A DNA stretch of 13,685 nucleotides from Firmicutes bacterium UBA1393 (GTDB lineage Bacteria > Bacillota > DTU025). The translations under genes were made by a program, and so were the position numbers. Every line of letters starts with the position of its first letter. The stretch's first letter is position 1. Positions 1-7,432 of this stretch are shown here, in pieces. The DNA is taken from contig DBQN01000074.1 in assembly GCA_002305255.1 (NCBI GenBank), positions 18,075-31,759 of the forward strand, given 5' to 3'. Below the pieces are notes generated by a model, which worked only from the letters and a program-made list of their open reading frames with translations, was not told the origin of the DNA and searched no databases.

Positions 1-181
1 GCCGGCGGGGCAGGTCGGGCAGCCCTGCCAGGTCGGGCAGGCAATGAGCACGGCGTATGCGGGATACACGGGCAGTTCGGGATCAACCCGGCCATTGGAG
101 CGAGCTTCCGTGGTCGTCGGGCGCGCCGCGACAGCCCAACGAGGAGGGCGCGAGCCGGCGTCGGAGGTGACATACAGATGA
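1..181 (+). CDS. Possible C-terminal tail of an upstream gene (partial, 5' end outside window)
   Basis: Reading from base 2, the frame stays open to a TGA at 179-181, giving about 59 residues. The TGA overlaps the ATG of the next gene as ATGA (178-181), the arrangement usual for translationally coupled operon genes. Codon third positions are mostly G or C, as in the neighbouring real genes. The peptide begins with a short in-frame repeat (GQVGQ-PC then GQVGQ-A, from a 12-bp direct repeat at 11-22 and 29-40) and otherwise is Gly/Ala/Arg/Ser-rich. I recognise no family. The frame of the next gene is also open upstream here, so openness alone proves little in such GC-rich DNA. This may be non-coding leader sequence instead. 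Confidence 0.28.
   Translation, partial: PAGQVGQPCQVGQAMSTAYAGYTGSSGSTRPLERASVVVGRAATAQRGGREPASEVTYR
11..40. repeat. Short direct repeat, 12 bp with 18-bp period
   Basis: CAGGTCGGGCAG occurs at 11-22 and again at 29-40. The 18-bp period is a multiple of three, consistent with a two-copy hexapeptide repeat in the possible upstream coding tail. Only two copies are visible; more could lie to the left of the window. Confidence 0.5.
163..170 (+). promoter_or_regulatory. Ribosome binding site of the nucleotidyltransferase/PGM fusion gene
   Basis: GGAGGTGA ends 7 nt before the ATG at 178. It supports this start although the same frame is open further upstream without a good start codon. Confidence 0.75.
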
Positions 182-2652
182 AGGCTGTGATCATGGCGGG
201 AGGGAAGGGAACTAGGCTGCGCCCGCTTACCTGCAACGTGCCGAAGCCCATGGCGCAGGTCGCGGCCAAGCCGATGATGGAACACGTTGTCGACCTGTTG
301 TGTTCGCACGGGATCAGGGACCTGGCGTGCACGCTGTGCTTTCTTCCTGATGAAGTCAGCGCTTACTTCGGCGACGGAAAGGACTTTGGCTGCGACATCA
401 GATACTCAGTGGAGGTGACCCCGCTGGGCACTGCTGGGAGCGTGAAGGCCCTTGACGGATTCCTCGACAGCACCTTCGTAGTTGCCAGCGGCGATGCGCT
501 TACTGACATCAACCTCTCAGCTGCAGTAGACTTCCACAGGAAACGGGGCGCTGCCGCAACGCTCGTGCTGACGAAGGTCGACACTCCGCTTGAGTACGGA
601 GTCGTGATCACCGATCCACACGGCCGAATCGAGCGCTTCCTTGAGAAACCCAGCTGGGGCCAGGTGTTCAGCGACACAGTCAACACCGGCATCTATGTGC
701 TGGAGCCCGAGGTGATGTCGCTGGTGCCCCCCGACGGCGAGTTCGACTTCTCGCGCGACCTGTTTCCACGCCTGCTCAAAGAGGGGTGGCCGATGTTCGG
801 ATATATCGCCGACGGCTACTGGTGTGACGTCGGAGGGCTTGAGCAGTATCGAGTCACCCATTACGACATCCTTGAGGGCAAGGCATCTGTGCATATCGAG
901 GCGGAGCTCATCGAGCACGGCGTATGGGTGGGTGAAGGGGCGGTCATCGAGGCTGGCGCCATACTCAAGCCGCCGGTAGTCGTGTCGTCGGGCTGCTGGA
1001 TCGAGAAAGGCGCCGAGGTGGGCGACGGCACGGTACTGGGAAGGGCGTGCGTGGCCGGGGCGGGCAGCAGAATACTGCGTTCAGTGGTGTGGCCGGGTGC
1101 GTTCATCGGGCAGGGAGCCACTGTCACAGGCAGCATCGTCGGGCAGCGGGCCAGCATAAAGCCGAGGGCGACACTGGGCGAGGGCTCAGTCGTGGGATCC
1201 GGGGCGTCGGTGGGCGAGGGGGCCAGGATAGCGGCGGGGGTCAAGGTATGGCCCGATAAGGTCGTCGACGCCGGCGCCCGGGTGTATCACAGCCTTGTAT
1301 GGTCAGGCGCTGCTCCCCGCAGGCTGTTTGGCTCGCTCGGCGTGGCCGGCGTCGCCAACGTCGACCTCACGCCGGAGGTCCTGACCCGCACCGGCGCTGC
1401 CTATGCCTCGTGCCTGAAGGCCGGCGCAAGGGTTGCGGTGTCACGCGATGCGCACCCCGCCTCAGCCATGGCGGCTGCCGCCTTCTCTGCCGGCGTGGTG
1501 TCAGGCGGCGCCAGCGCCATCGATTACGGCGCGCAGACCACTGCCGTGGCTCGCTTCGCCATTCAGGCGTCGGGATGTGCGGGAGGCGCTCACATAAGGA
1601 TGTCACCTGCCGACCCGGCCTCGCTTCTCGTGGAGTTTCTTGATTCCGATGGGATACACATCGACAAGTCACTTGAGCGGAAGATCGAGAACGCCTACAT
1701 CACTGAAGACTCGCGCCGGGCGCCGGCTGAAGGTGTCGGCATGATAAGTCGTGGGCAGAACCACGCAGCTGACTACGTCAACGCCGTGGTGTCGGCCGTC
1801 GACAATGAGGCCGTGCGACGCGCTGCGCTTCGCGTGGCAGGTGCTTTCGATCACGCGTACATAGGCAACCTTGTGTCGCGTGTATGCGGCAAGCTGGGGC
1901 TGGAGCTCGTGACGTCTGCGGAGTGGGAGGGCCCGGCTGCGGCCGAGGCCCACGGTCGGCTGGTGCGCGACGCCGGCTGTGACCTGGGGTTCATCATAGA
2001 CCGGAATGCTGAAAGACTGGCATTGATCGACGAGACGGGCAGGTTCGTATCAGAGGCAGATCTTCTGGCTCTGACGTGTGCAGCCGCAGTGATGCTCCAC
2101 CCCGACGAACCCTTCGTCGTGCCGGCCACCGCGCCCGCGTCAGTGGAGCGGCTTGCCGAGTCGCTCGGCGGGCGCGTGCTCCGGGCCTCCACCGGCCCCA
2201 GGTCGGTGCTACATCGCGCCATCGAGCTTCATGTCGGCGCCGGGGCCCGCCGTGTCCACCATCTGCATCCGGTGGTCGACGGGCTGTTCGCCCTTGCCCT
2301 CGTAGTGCATTACCTGGCCGTGTCGGGAATGACAATGAGTGACGCGGTGGCGGCACTGCCTGACTCCCACACAGCCTCCCATATAGTAGACTGCCCGTGG
2401 ACGGCTAAGGGCCGGGTGATGAGGTCGCTCATCGAGCAGACGAGGGGGTCGGACGTGCAGCTCATAGACGGAATCAGAGTGAACACTAGAACCGGTCAGG
2501 CCCTGATCCTGCCTGACAGCGATAGGCCCGTCTTTCAGGTGTACACGGAGGCCTTCAGTCAGGAGGCCGCCGAAGAGATAGCATCGTTCTATGCCGGCGT
2601 TATCAGGTCAGCTGTGGCCGATAGCGCCTCCGGGTTGATGATGTCGGAGTAG
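178..2652 (+). CDS. Sugar-1-phosphate nucleotidyltransferase fused to a degenerate phosphoglucomutase/phosphomannomutase domain
   Basis: This 824-residue cytoplasmic protein probably makes a nucleotide sugar (GDP-mannose or NDP-glucose class). Residues 1 to about 235 form an NTP_transferase domain: GGKGTRLRP (8-16), PKP with K23, D106 in ASGD, EKP (156-158), NTG (169-171) and D217 in WCDVG. These positions look intact. Residues about 240-380 carry hexapeptide-type repeats of a left-handed beta-helix. Residues about 390-824 follow the phosphohexomutase fold, but its signatures are altered. The phosphoserine loop is RMSPADP (S476) instead of TASHNP. The metal loop is DRNAER (608-613) instead of DGDADR. 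No GExSGH motif is visible, with HHLHP near 694-698 instead. The phosphate loop is LPDSDRP (778-784) instead of RPSGTEP. The transferase half is therefore likely active, while mutase activity is doubtful. Similar ManC-PGM-like fusions are known in cyanobacteria and Bacillota; substrate cannot be read from sequence. The 3' end overlaps the convergent GH57 gene by 64 bp. Confidence 0.88.
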   Translation: MKAVIMAGGKGTRLRPLTCNVPKPMAQVAAKPMMEHVVDLLCSHGIRDLACTLCFLPDEVSAYFGDGKDFGCDIRYSVEVTPLGTAGSVKALDGFLDSTFVVASGDALTDINLSAAVDFHRKRGAAATLVLTKVDTPLEYGVVITDPHGRIERFLEKPSWGQVFSDTVNTGIYVLEPEVMSLVPPDGEFDFSRDLFPRLLKEGWPMFGYIADGYWCDVGGLEQYRVTHYDILEGKASVHIEAELIEHGVWVGEGAVIEAGAILKPPVVVSSGCWIEKGAEVGDGTVLGRACVAGAGSRILRSVVWPGAFIGQGATVTGSIVGQRASIKPRATLGEGSVVGSGASVGEGARIAAGVKVWPDKVVDAGARVYHSLVWSGAAPRRLFGSLGVAGVANVDLTPEVLTRTGAAYASCLKAGARVAVSRDAHPASAMAAAAFSAGVVSGGASAIDYGAQTTAVARFAIQASGCAGGAHIRMSPADPASLLVEFLDSDGIHIDKSLERKIENAYITEDSRRAPAEGVGMISRGQNHAADYVNAVVSAVDNEAVRRAALRVAGAFDHAYIGNLVSRVCGKLGLELVTSAEWEGPAAAEAHGRLVRDAGCDLGFIIDRNAERLALIDETGRFVSEADLLALTCAAAVMLHPDEPFVVPATAPASVERLAESLGGRVLRASTGPRSVLHRAIELHVGAGARRVHHLHPVVDGLFALALVVHYLAVSGMTMSDAVAALPDSHTASHIVDCPWTAKGRVMRSLIEQTRGSDVQLIDGIRVNTRTGQALILPDSDRPVFQVYTEAFSQEAAEEIASFYAGVIRSAVADSASGLMMSE

Positions 2653-4232
2653 ACGCGGTAGTCCAGGTGCGGGAAGAGGTTATCTACCTCTTCCAGCCCT
2701 GATACCAGCTCGTTCGTGACATTGCCGGTCACTAAGGCCTGATACAGACTGTCGAAGCGATGTATATGGGTGGCAGTCCGCTGCGTGGCATATTCGGTGC
2801 AAGTGCCTGTCTTGATGATGAAGGCCCAGTCAGAGCTTTGCGCCAGCATCAGCTCCCGTGCAGCCTGTGCCAGGGCCCTTTCCACAAGCGCAGGCTGGGG
2901 CGGACTGAAGCGCTCGGCGAGTTCGCTCATTCGCCAGGCCATGGAGTGCAGGTGCCGGTATATCCAGTCGTTCTCCTGGCTCAGCCACACTTCCGAGTAG
3001 CCGCCGTAGCCCCATGACGACGTGGAGGGCGTGGCCGACTGGTTGGTGCGGTGGAGCTCAAGGTAGTCGGAGGCCGTCACGGTGACGAAGCCGGAATCGG
3101 GGGAGGCGGCCAGCGTCAGCACGTGTTCCAGGAAAGCGGGCCCCTCGAACCACCAGTGCCCGAAGAGCTCTGCATCGTAAGGCGCGACTACGATGGGCGG
3201 GCGGTCCATCAGCCCACTCAGGTGCTCAATCTGCTTTCCGCGGTTGAACACGAAGTTGGCCGCGTGTACCTGCGCGCGTTGGGCCGCGGCGGAGGGGCAG
3301 TAAACCTCCTTGTGCTCTGTCTTGCCTGTTATACGGTGGTACTTGAACCCTGTGTGTGCCCTCGACGGCAGGTGCCCAAGTACAGGCGAGAGGTAGTCGC
3401 GATCGAGCTCGAAGCCGATATCCCAGTAGAACTCACGGTAGACTGGGTCGCCGGGGTAACCATGATCAGCGCTCCACACCTGCTGCGAGCTCTCAAGATC
3501 CCGAGCGAACGCGGCCACGCCGCTGGGGCACACAACCGGTGCATAGAGACTGCGTATCGGAGCAGGGCACGAGTTGAGCAGGCCGTGGGATTCGACGAAG
3601 AAGTAGCCGGCGCCTGCCTCAGCCAGAAACTCGTCGGCGCCCGGATAGTAGCCGCACTCGGGAAGCCACATTCCCTTCGGCGGCGAACCGAAGACGCGCT
3701 CGTGCTCGTCACGGGCCACCAGGATCTGAGCCCTGGCAGCCTGGGGGCAGACCTGCATCAGCGGCAGATAACCGTGGGTGGCGCCGCATGTTATCAGCTC
3801 CAGGCCGCCGCGCCGTTGGAGGCATGCGAAACCTCCCGGCACATCACCGCCAAGTTCCTCCCGAAACACGCGCCGTGTGTTGACGAACATGTCGCGGTAC
3901 ATGTGAGCGACAGGAGAGAGGCCAGGGTGCGAGGAGGTTCGCTCGATCTCCTTGTCGGCCAGCTCGATCAGGCCATCAAGGTGACGTGCGTATCGATCCA
4001 TCAGGAGGCGGTCTCGGAGCATCGCCACAAGTGTCGGTGACAGCGAGATCGTGATCCTGTGCCGAATCCCGGCGTCCGCCAGTCTCCTGAGCATCAAGTA
4101 GAGGGGTATGTAAGTCTCAGTAATGGCCTCATACAGCCACATCTCTTCGAGGGCGCCGTCGCCTTCGGGGTGCCTGACGTATGGAAGGTGGGCGTGGAGT
4201 ACGATGCAAAGATAACCCTTTGATTGAGTCAT
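2589..4232 (-). CDS. GH57 family 1,4-alpha-glucan branching enzyme-like protein (DUF1957 C-terminal domain)
   Basis: This 547-residue protein has no signal peptide, so it acts in the cytoplasm, probably transferring alpha-1,4-glucan segments to make alpha-1,6 branches. GH57 landmarks appear in order: HAHLPYVRHP near the N-terminus, CGATHGYLPL, WLPECGY with the expected nucleophile E192, and APYDAELFGHWW with the expected acid/base D353. The C-terminal helical DUF1957-type part contains SSDWAFIIKTGT. Spacing of E and D resembles that of the characterised archaeal and Thermus GH57 branching enzymes. An amylase or 4-alpha-glucanotransferase role is the main alternative within the family. The ATG at 4232 follows an AGGGGG ribosome site at 8 nt. 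The gene lies 20 bp downstream of the DUF4912 gene on the same strand, so the two very likely form an operon. The stop codon lies inside the convergent nucleotidyltransferase gene. Confidence 0.9.
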   Translation of the reverse strand: MTQSKGYLCIVLHAHLPYVRHPEGDGALEEMWLYEAITETYIPLYLMLRRLADAGIRHRITISLSPTLVAMLRDRLLMDRYARHLDGLIELADKEIERTSSHPGLSPVAHMYRDMFVNTRRVFREELGGDVPGGFACLQRRGGLELITCGATHGYLPLMQVCPQAARAQILVARDEHERVFGSPPKGMWLPECGYYPGADEFLAEAGAGYFFVESHGLLNSCPAPIRSLYAPVVCPSGVAAFARDLESSQQVWSADHGYPGDPVYREFYWDIGFELDRDYLSPVLGHLPSRAHTGFKYHRITGKTEHKEVYCPSAAAQRAQVHAANFVFNRGKQIEHLSGLMDRPPIVVAPYDAELFGHWWFEGPAFLEHVLTLAASPDSGFVTVTASDYLELHRTNQSATPSTSSWGYGGYSEVWLSQENDWIYRHLHSMAWRMSELAERFSPPQPALVERALAQAARELMLAQSSDWAFIIKTGTCTEYATQRTATHIHRFDSLYQALVTGNVTNELVSGLEEVDNLFPHLDYRVYSDIINPEALSATADLITPA

Positions 4233-4252
4233 TCAGGATACCCCCTGCGGAA

Positions 4253-4771
4253 TCAGATCGATGGGCGACGGCGGAGACTGCCGGACCATGCCGCGACACG
4301 GGTCCTGTGGCGCGTGCACGGCGCAAGACGGGGTGTCTGGGCTGTGTTGGACACGGCCACGCGTGCAAACAGTCCACCCTTACCCAGAAGGCCTACTTCA
4401 GCCCTGTAGAAGCAGCCCGCCTGTGGAGCCTCGAACAGCCATCTGTCGGCGAACTGGTTGACCGGCGTGTACCACCATGGCGCATGTGCCATGTCGGCGT
4501 GTTCATCGGGGCCGAGGTTGTATACGCGAAGCACGACACTGGCAAGGGCCTTGTCGCCCCCGACGCGTGCCAAAGCGAACTCCCATTCCGACTGGCATGC
4601 CTCCCACCAGGCGTGCAACCACTTGGGGTCGCGCGCCTGAAGGACGCATCGGGTGGTTCCGTATGATTGCGGCAGCTGGAGTGTGGATGATGCACGAGGT
4701 ACCGCAGCAGGCACTCCATCGCCAGGTTGGTGCTGGTGGCGAGGGAGTTGAAGAGCGTTATCAGTGTGCAA
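4253..4771 (-). CDS. DUF4912 domain protein, GH57-associated (TTG start)
   Basis: The frame encodes 172 residues. Residues about 33-150 match the DUF4912 pattern: LPQSYGTTR, then RDPKWLHAWWE (47-57), VVLRVYNLG (79-87), WWYTPV and DRWLF (109-113), AEVGLL (124-129), and SNTAQTPR (141-148). The function of DUF4912 is not established. The family often sits beside GH57/DUF1957 glucan enzymes in Bacillota, so a carbohydrate-binding or accessory role is plausible. I chose TTG at 4769-4771 because a GGAGGAGGAAGG purine run (4775-4786) lies just upstream, and no in-frame ATG occurs before the domain. A GTG at 4822 would add 17 residues but lacks a ribosome site. The protein has a charged Arg-rich tail and no signal or membrane segment. 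The stop is 20 bp before the GH57 start. Confidence 0.8.
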   Translation of the reverse strand: MHTDNALQLPRHQHQPGDGVPAAVPRASSTLQLPQSYGTTRCVLQARDPKWLHAWWEACQSEWEFALARVGGDKALASVVLRVYNLGPDEHADMAHAPWWYTPVNQFADRWLFEAPQAGCFYRAEVGLLGKGGLFARVAVSNTAQTPRLAPCTRHRTRVAAWSGSLRRRPSI

Positions 4772-4774
4772 TGG

Positions 4775-4786
4775 CCTTCCTCCTCC
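4775..4786 (-). promoter_or_regulatory. Ribosome binding site that decides the TTG start of the DUF4912 gene
   Basis: On the minus strand GGAGGAGGAAGG precedes TTG (4771-4769) by 3 nt. The central AGGAGG core has about 7 nt spacing. No comparable signal precedes the upstream in-frame GTG at 4822. Confidence 0.6.
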
Positions 4787-4870
4787 ACGGTAGCCTGCCC
4801 GCGCCGATGGGTTAATATCCACCGCTGGATACTGGCGCTGAACAGGGCAACACTAGTACACATACGGAAT

Positions 4871-4876
4871 GGAGGT
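4871..4876 (+). promoter_or_regulatory. Ribosome binding site of the second GH57 gene
   Basis: GGAGGT ends 8 nt before the ATG at 4885. The closer ATG at 4879 is in another frame and overlaps the spacer. Confidence 0.75.
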
Positions 4877-4884
4877 CATGAGGC

Positions 4885-6435
4885 ATGGAACAGCGAGCCT
4901 CTCTGGTGTTGGTGCTCCACTCACACATCCCGTACTGTAGGAAGCAGGGAGTGTGGCCCTTCGGGGAGGAATGGGTGTTCGAGGCCATGGCCGACACATA
5001 CGTCCCCATGCTGGACATGCTGGCTGCCGTGCCTCTGCGGCATGATGAGTCGAGCGGGAGCCGGAATCCCATTCTCTCGGTTGCGGTGTCGCCGGTCCTC
5101 TGTGAGCAGCTGCGCGATGATTACATGACAAAGCGATTCGTGGAGTACATTGACTCGAGGATCGCAGCCGCCGAAGCAGACGTTGCGCACCATCTAGAGG
5201 TCCACGATGACATCATGGCCGGAATAGCCAGGGGATACCTCGAGCGGTGCATCGATGTGAAGCACTCATTCCTTGACCGCTGGGGAAGCGACCTGGTCGG
5301 CGCGTTCAGGTACTTCGCCGCCGAGGGGATAATCGAGGTACTGGCCACGGCTGCGACCCACGCATATCTGCCGCTGCTCGACGACGAGGGCCGCGTTCGT
5401 GCTCAGCTCAAGACTGGAATACTCTCATGCGAGCACCACTTCGGCCTAAAGCCCAGAGCTGCCTGGCTTCCTGAGCTGGGCTACAGCCCCGGGGCGATCG
5501 ACTCGGTCCTTCAGGAGCTCGGGATCGAGTGCGTGCTTGTGGATCCGTCGTCGCTGGCCACGTCTGACAGACCGCTCGGCGCCGCCAGTCTAGTCGTGTA
5601 CACGCTGGCGCGTACCGGCATGTCGGTGCTGGTCAGAGATGACACCACCGTGGCGCAGGTGTGGTCGCGCGACACGGGATATCCCGGCGACGGGTCGTAT
5701 CGCGAGTTCCACAAGAGACATGATGTATCCGGCATACCTTACTGGCGCGTGACCTCCAAGCTCACAGATCTCAACTACAAGCAGCTCTACTCGGCGGAGC
5801 AGGCGGCTGAAACAGTGCGGCGTCACGCTGAGCACTTCTGCGAATTCATCGCCGACAGGGCTCAGCAACGCCCCGGGGCAGTGATCGTTGCGCCTTTCGA
5901 CATGGAGCTTTTCGGACACTGGTGGCATGAGGGCATCGCATGGCTCAGTCACGTTATCCGCATTCTGTCGGAGGGCGCCGGCCCCAGGCTGGCATCGGTC
6001 AGTGCGGCCAGCCGTGATGGCGCCAGTGGTGGCGTTGTCGAGCTCGTTGACGGGTCATGGGGAGAGGGTGCGGTGCACAGCGCGTGGGCCAACGAGCGCA
6101 CCGAAGCCATGTGGCGGTCACTGAAGGAGGCTCAGTCGCTCAGGAGTCGTCTGGAGCAGGCCCGGGCACAGGGTCGGTTCGGCAATGGCGAGCAAGAGCT
6201 GGCGTCGCAGGCCTGCAGAGAACTGCTTCTTGCTGAAGCCAGTGACTGGCCATTTCTCGTCAGTGTGGGCCAGGCAGCAGATTACGCGATGGCAAGGTTT
6301 GATGGGCATATCGGCAACTTCACTCGGCTGGCCATGGCAGCGATGGACGGTGCCGATGATGCGGCAATGGCCGCGCTGAGCGACATCGCGGCGAGGGATG
6401 CCCTGTTTGGCTGGGCGCCTGCCAGTTACTTGTGA
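4885..6435 (+). CDS. GH57 family glucan-active enzyme, paralogue (DUF1957 C-terminal domain)
   Basis: This 516-residue cytoplasmic protein is a diverged paralogue of the GH57 protein encoded on the other strand. It keeps the same order of motifs: HSHIPY (N-terminus), ATHAYLPLL, WLPELGYSPG with nucleophile E197, VWSRDTGYPGD, APFDMELFGHWWHEG with acid/base D339, and a C-terminal ASDWPFLVS region. Both catalytic acids are present, so it should be an active glycosidase or transglycosylase. It differs from the paralogue in having Leu instead of Cys after WLPE. It also has a segment about 19 residues shorter just after YREF (from residue 276), which lies between catalytic regions and probably shapes the acceptor side. 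Its reaction (branching, 4-alpha-glucanotransferase or alpha-amylase-like) cannot be decided here. The next gene, yvcK, starts 37 bp downstream on the same strand and may be co-transcribed. Confidence 0.88.
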   Translation: MEQRASLVLVLHSHIPYCRKQGVWPFGEEWVFEAMADTYVPMLDMLAAVPLRHDESSGSRNPILSVAVSPVLCEQLRDDYMTKRFVEYIDSRIAAAEADVAHHLEVHDDIMAGIARGYLERCIDVKHSFLDRWGSDLVGAFRYFAAEGIIEVLATAATHAYLPLLDDEGRVRAQLKTGILSCEHHFGLKPRAAWLPELGYSPGAIDSVLQELGIECVLVDPSSLATSDRPLGAASLVVYTLARTGMSVLVRDDTTVAQVWSRDTGYPGDGSYREFHKRHDVSGIPYWRVTSKLTDLNYKQLYSAEQAAETVRRHAEHFCEFIADRAQQRPGAVIVAPFDMELFGHWWHEGIAWLSHVIRILSEGAGPRLASVSAASRDGASGGVVELVDGSWGEGAVHSAWANERTEAMWRSLKEAQSLRSRLEQARAQGRFGNGEQELASQACRELLLAEASDWPFLVSVGQAADYAMARFDGHIGNFTRLAMAAMDGADDAAMAALSDIAARDALFGWAPASYL

Positions 6436-6472
6436 TACAGTGGATGGGAAGGCATGGGAGGGTGAGGCTTGA

Positions 6473-7432
6473 ATGGAACTGAAGGTCGTGGCTCTTGGGG
6501 GAGGCACAGGCCTGTCTACACTTCTCCGAGGGCTCAAGCATGTCACTGATGACATAACCGCCATCGTCGCAGTGAGCGATGACGGCGGAAGCTCTGGGCG
6601 ACTCCGGGTGGAGATGGGCGTGCTGCCTCCGGGTGACATCCGCAACTGCCTTGTGGCCCTGGCGGACTCCGAATCCCTCATGGCCGAGCTGTTCAGCTAT
6701 AGATTTACCGGCACGGGTAGTCTGGCCGGGCACAGCTTCGGAAACCTGTTCATAGCTGCGATGTCGGAAATCACAGGTGATTTTGAACTGGCAGTGAAGA
6801 GGTCCAGCGAAGTACTGGCCATCAGAGGTAGAGTGCTTCCGGCCACGTGTGACGACTGCTCCTTAGGTGCGATCCTCGCCGACGGCAGGCGTGTGATGGG
6901 CGAGAGCGTGCTGGCCTCCTACGACTCACCCATTGAGAGGGTGTTCCTATCGCCGGCTGACTGCCATCCGCTGCCAGAGGCCCTAGACGCCATTGAGCAG
7001 GCCGACGCCATCGTGCTGGGGCCCGGCAGCCTGTACACCAGTGTGATGCCGACTCTGCTCGTTCCGGGGATGCCGGAGGCCATAAAGCGCTCGAGGGCGG
7101 TCAAGGTATATGCCTGCAATGTCATGACCGAATCGGGCGAGACCACCGGCTACACTGCCCAGCGTCACCTCGAGGCGCTGCGCGCGCACGCAGGGCCCGA
7201 TATCGTTGAGTGGATCATAGTGAGCACTTCCACCATATCCGACGAGCTCCGCCGCAGGTATCTCGAAGAAGGCGCCGAGCCGGTGGAGTACGACGCCGAC
7301 GCGCTGAGGGCCATGGGCGTTGGGGTGATGGAGGTAGATGTATCGAGCCAGACGGAGATCGTGAGGCATGATCCGATGCGCCTCGCTCTCGCCGTGGCCG
7401 AGGTGGCCCTGAAGAGTCCTAGGCGCCGATGA
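6473..7432 (+). CDS. yvcK: YvcK/GlmR family regulator (CofD-like, gluconeogenesis/envelope factor)
   Basis: This 319-residue soluble protein matches the YvcK (GlmR) family at full length. In Bacillus subtilis the homologue binds UDP-GlcNAc and helps route carbon into cell-wall precursors, and it is needed for growth on gluconeogenic carbon. Visible motifs are LGGGTGLSTLLRGLK (8-22), VSDDGGSSGRLR, LPPGDIRNCLVALAD, GHSFGNLFIAAM and LGPGSLYTSV (182-191), the nucleotide/phosphate-binding loops of the CofD-like Rossmann fold. The ATG at 6473 follows a GGGAGGGTGAGG purine-rich ribosome site. The usual upstream partner rapZ (yvcJ) is absent; the gene follows a GH57 gene instead. Downstream, whiA is separated from it by spmA-spmB on the opposite strand. 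Its 3' end overlaps the convergent spmB end by 14 bp. Confidence 0.95.
   Translation: MELKVVALGGGTGLSTLLRGLKHVTDDITAIVAVSDDGGSSGRLRVEMGVLPPGDIRNCLVALADSESLMAELFSYRFTGTGSLAGHSFGNLFIAAMSEITGDFELAVKRSSEVLAIRGRVLPATCDDCSLGAILADGRRVMGESVLASYDSPIERVFLSPADCHPLPEALDAIEQADAIVLGPGSLYTSVMPTLLVPGMPEAIKRSRAVKVYACNVMTESGETTGYTAQRHLEALRAHAGPDIVEWIIVSTSTISDELRRRYLEEGAEPVEYDADALRAMGVGVMEVDVSSQTEIVRHDPMRLALAVAEVALKSPRRR

Larger units (their letters stand above)
4772..4884. promoter_or_regulatory. Divergent intergenic region between the DUF4912-GH57 operon and the second GH57 gene
   Basis: This 113-bp gap must hold the promoters for both divergent glucan transcription units, unless the plus-strand gene is reached by read-through. 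I see the two ribosome sites but no convincing pair of -35/-10 hexamers on either strand. The nearest -10-like hexamer on the plus strand is GATACT (4828-4833), without a -35 at proper distance. Confidence 0.45.

Noticed and set aside
3051..4040. Long open frame (329 codons) on the plus strand inside the first GH57 gene
   Set aside because: It is antisense to a clearly conserved GH57 catalytic domain, has no ribosome site and shows no recognisable family. Long antisense frames are expected in GC-rich genes.
4393..4863. 156-codon minus-strand frame overlapping the DUF4912 gene
   Set aside because: It is in a different frame from the recognisable DUF4912 domain and has no family resemblance.
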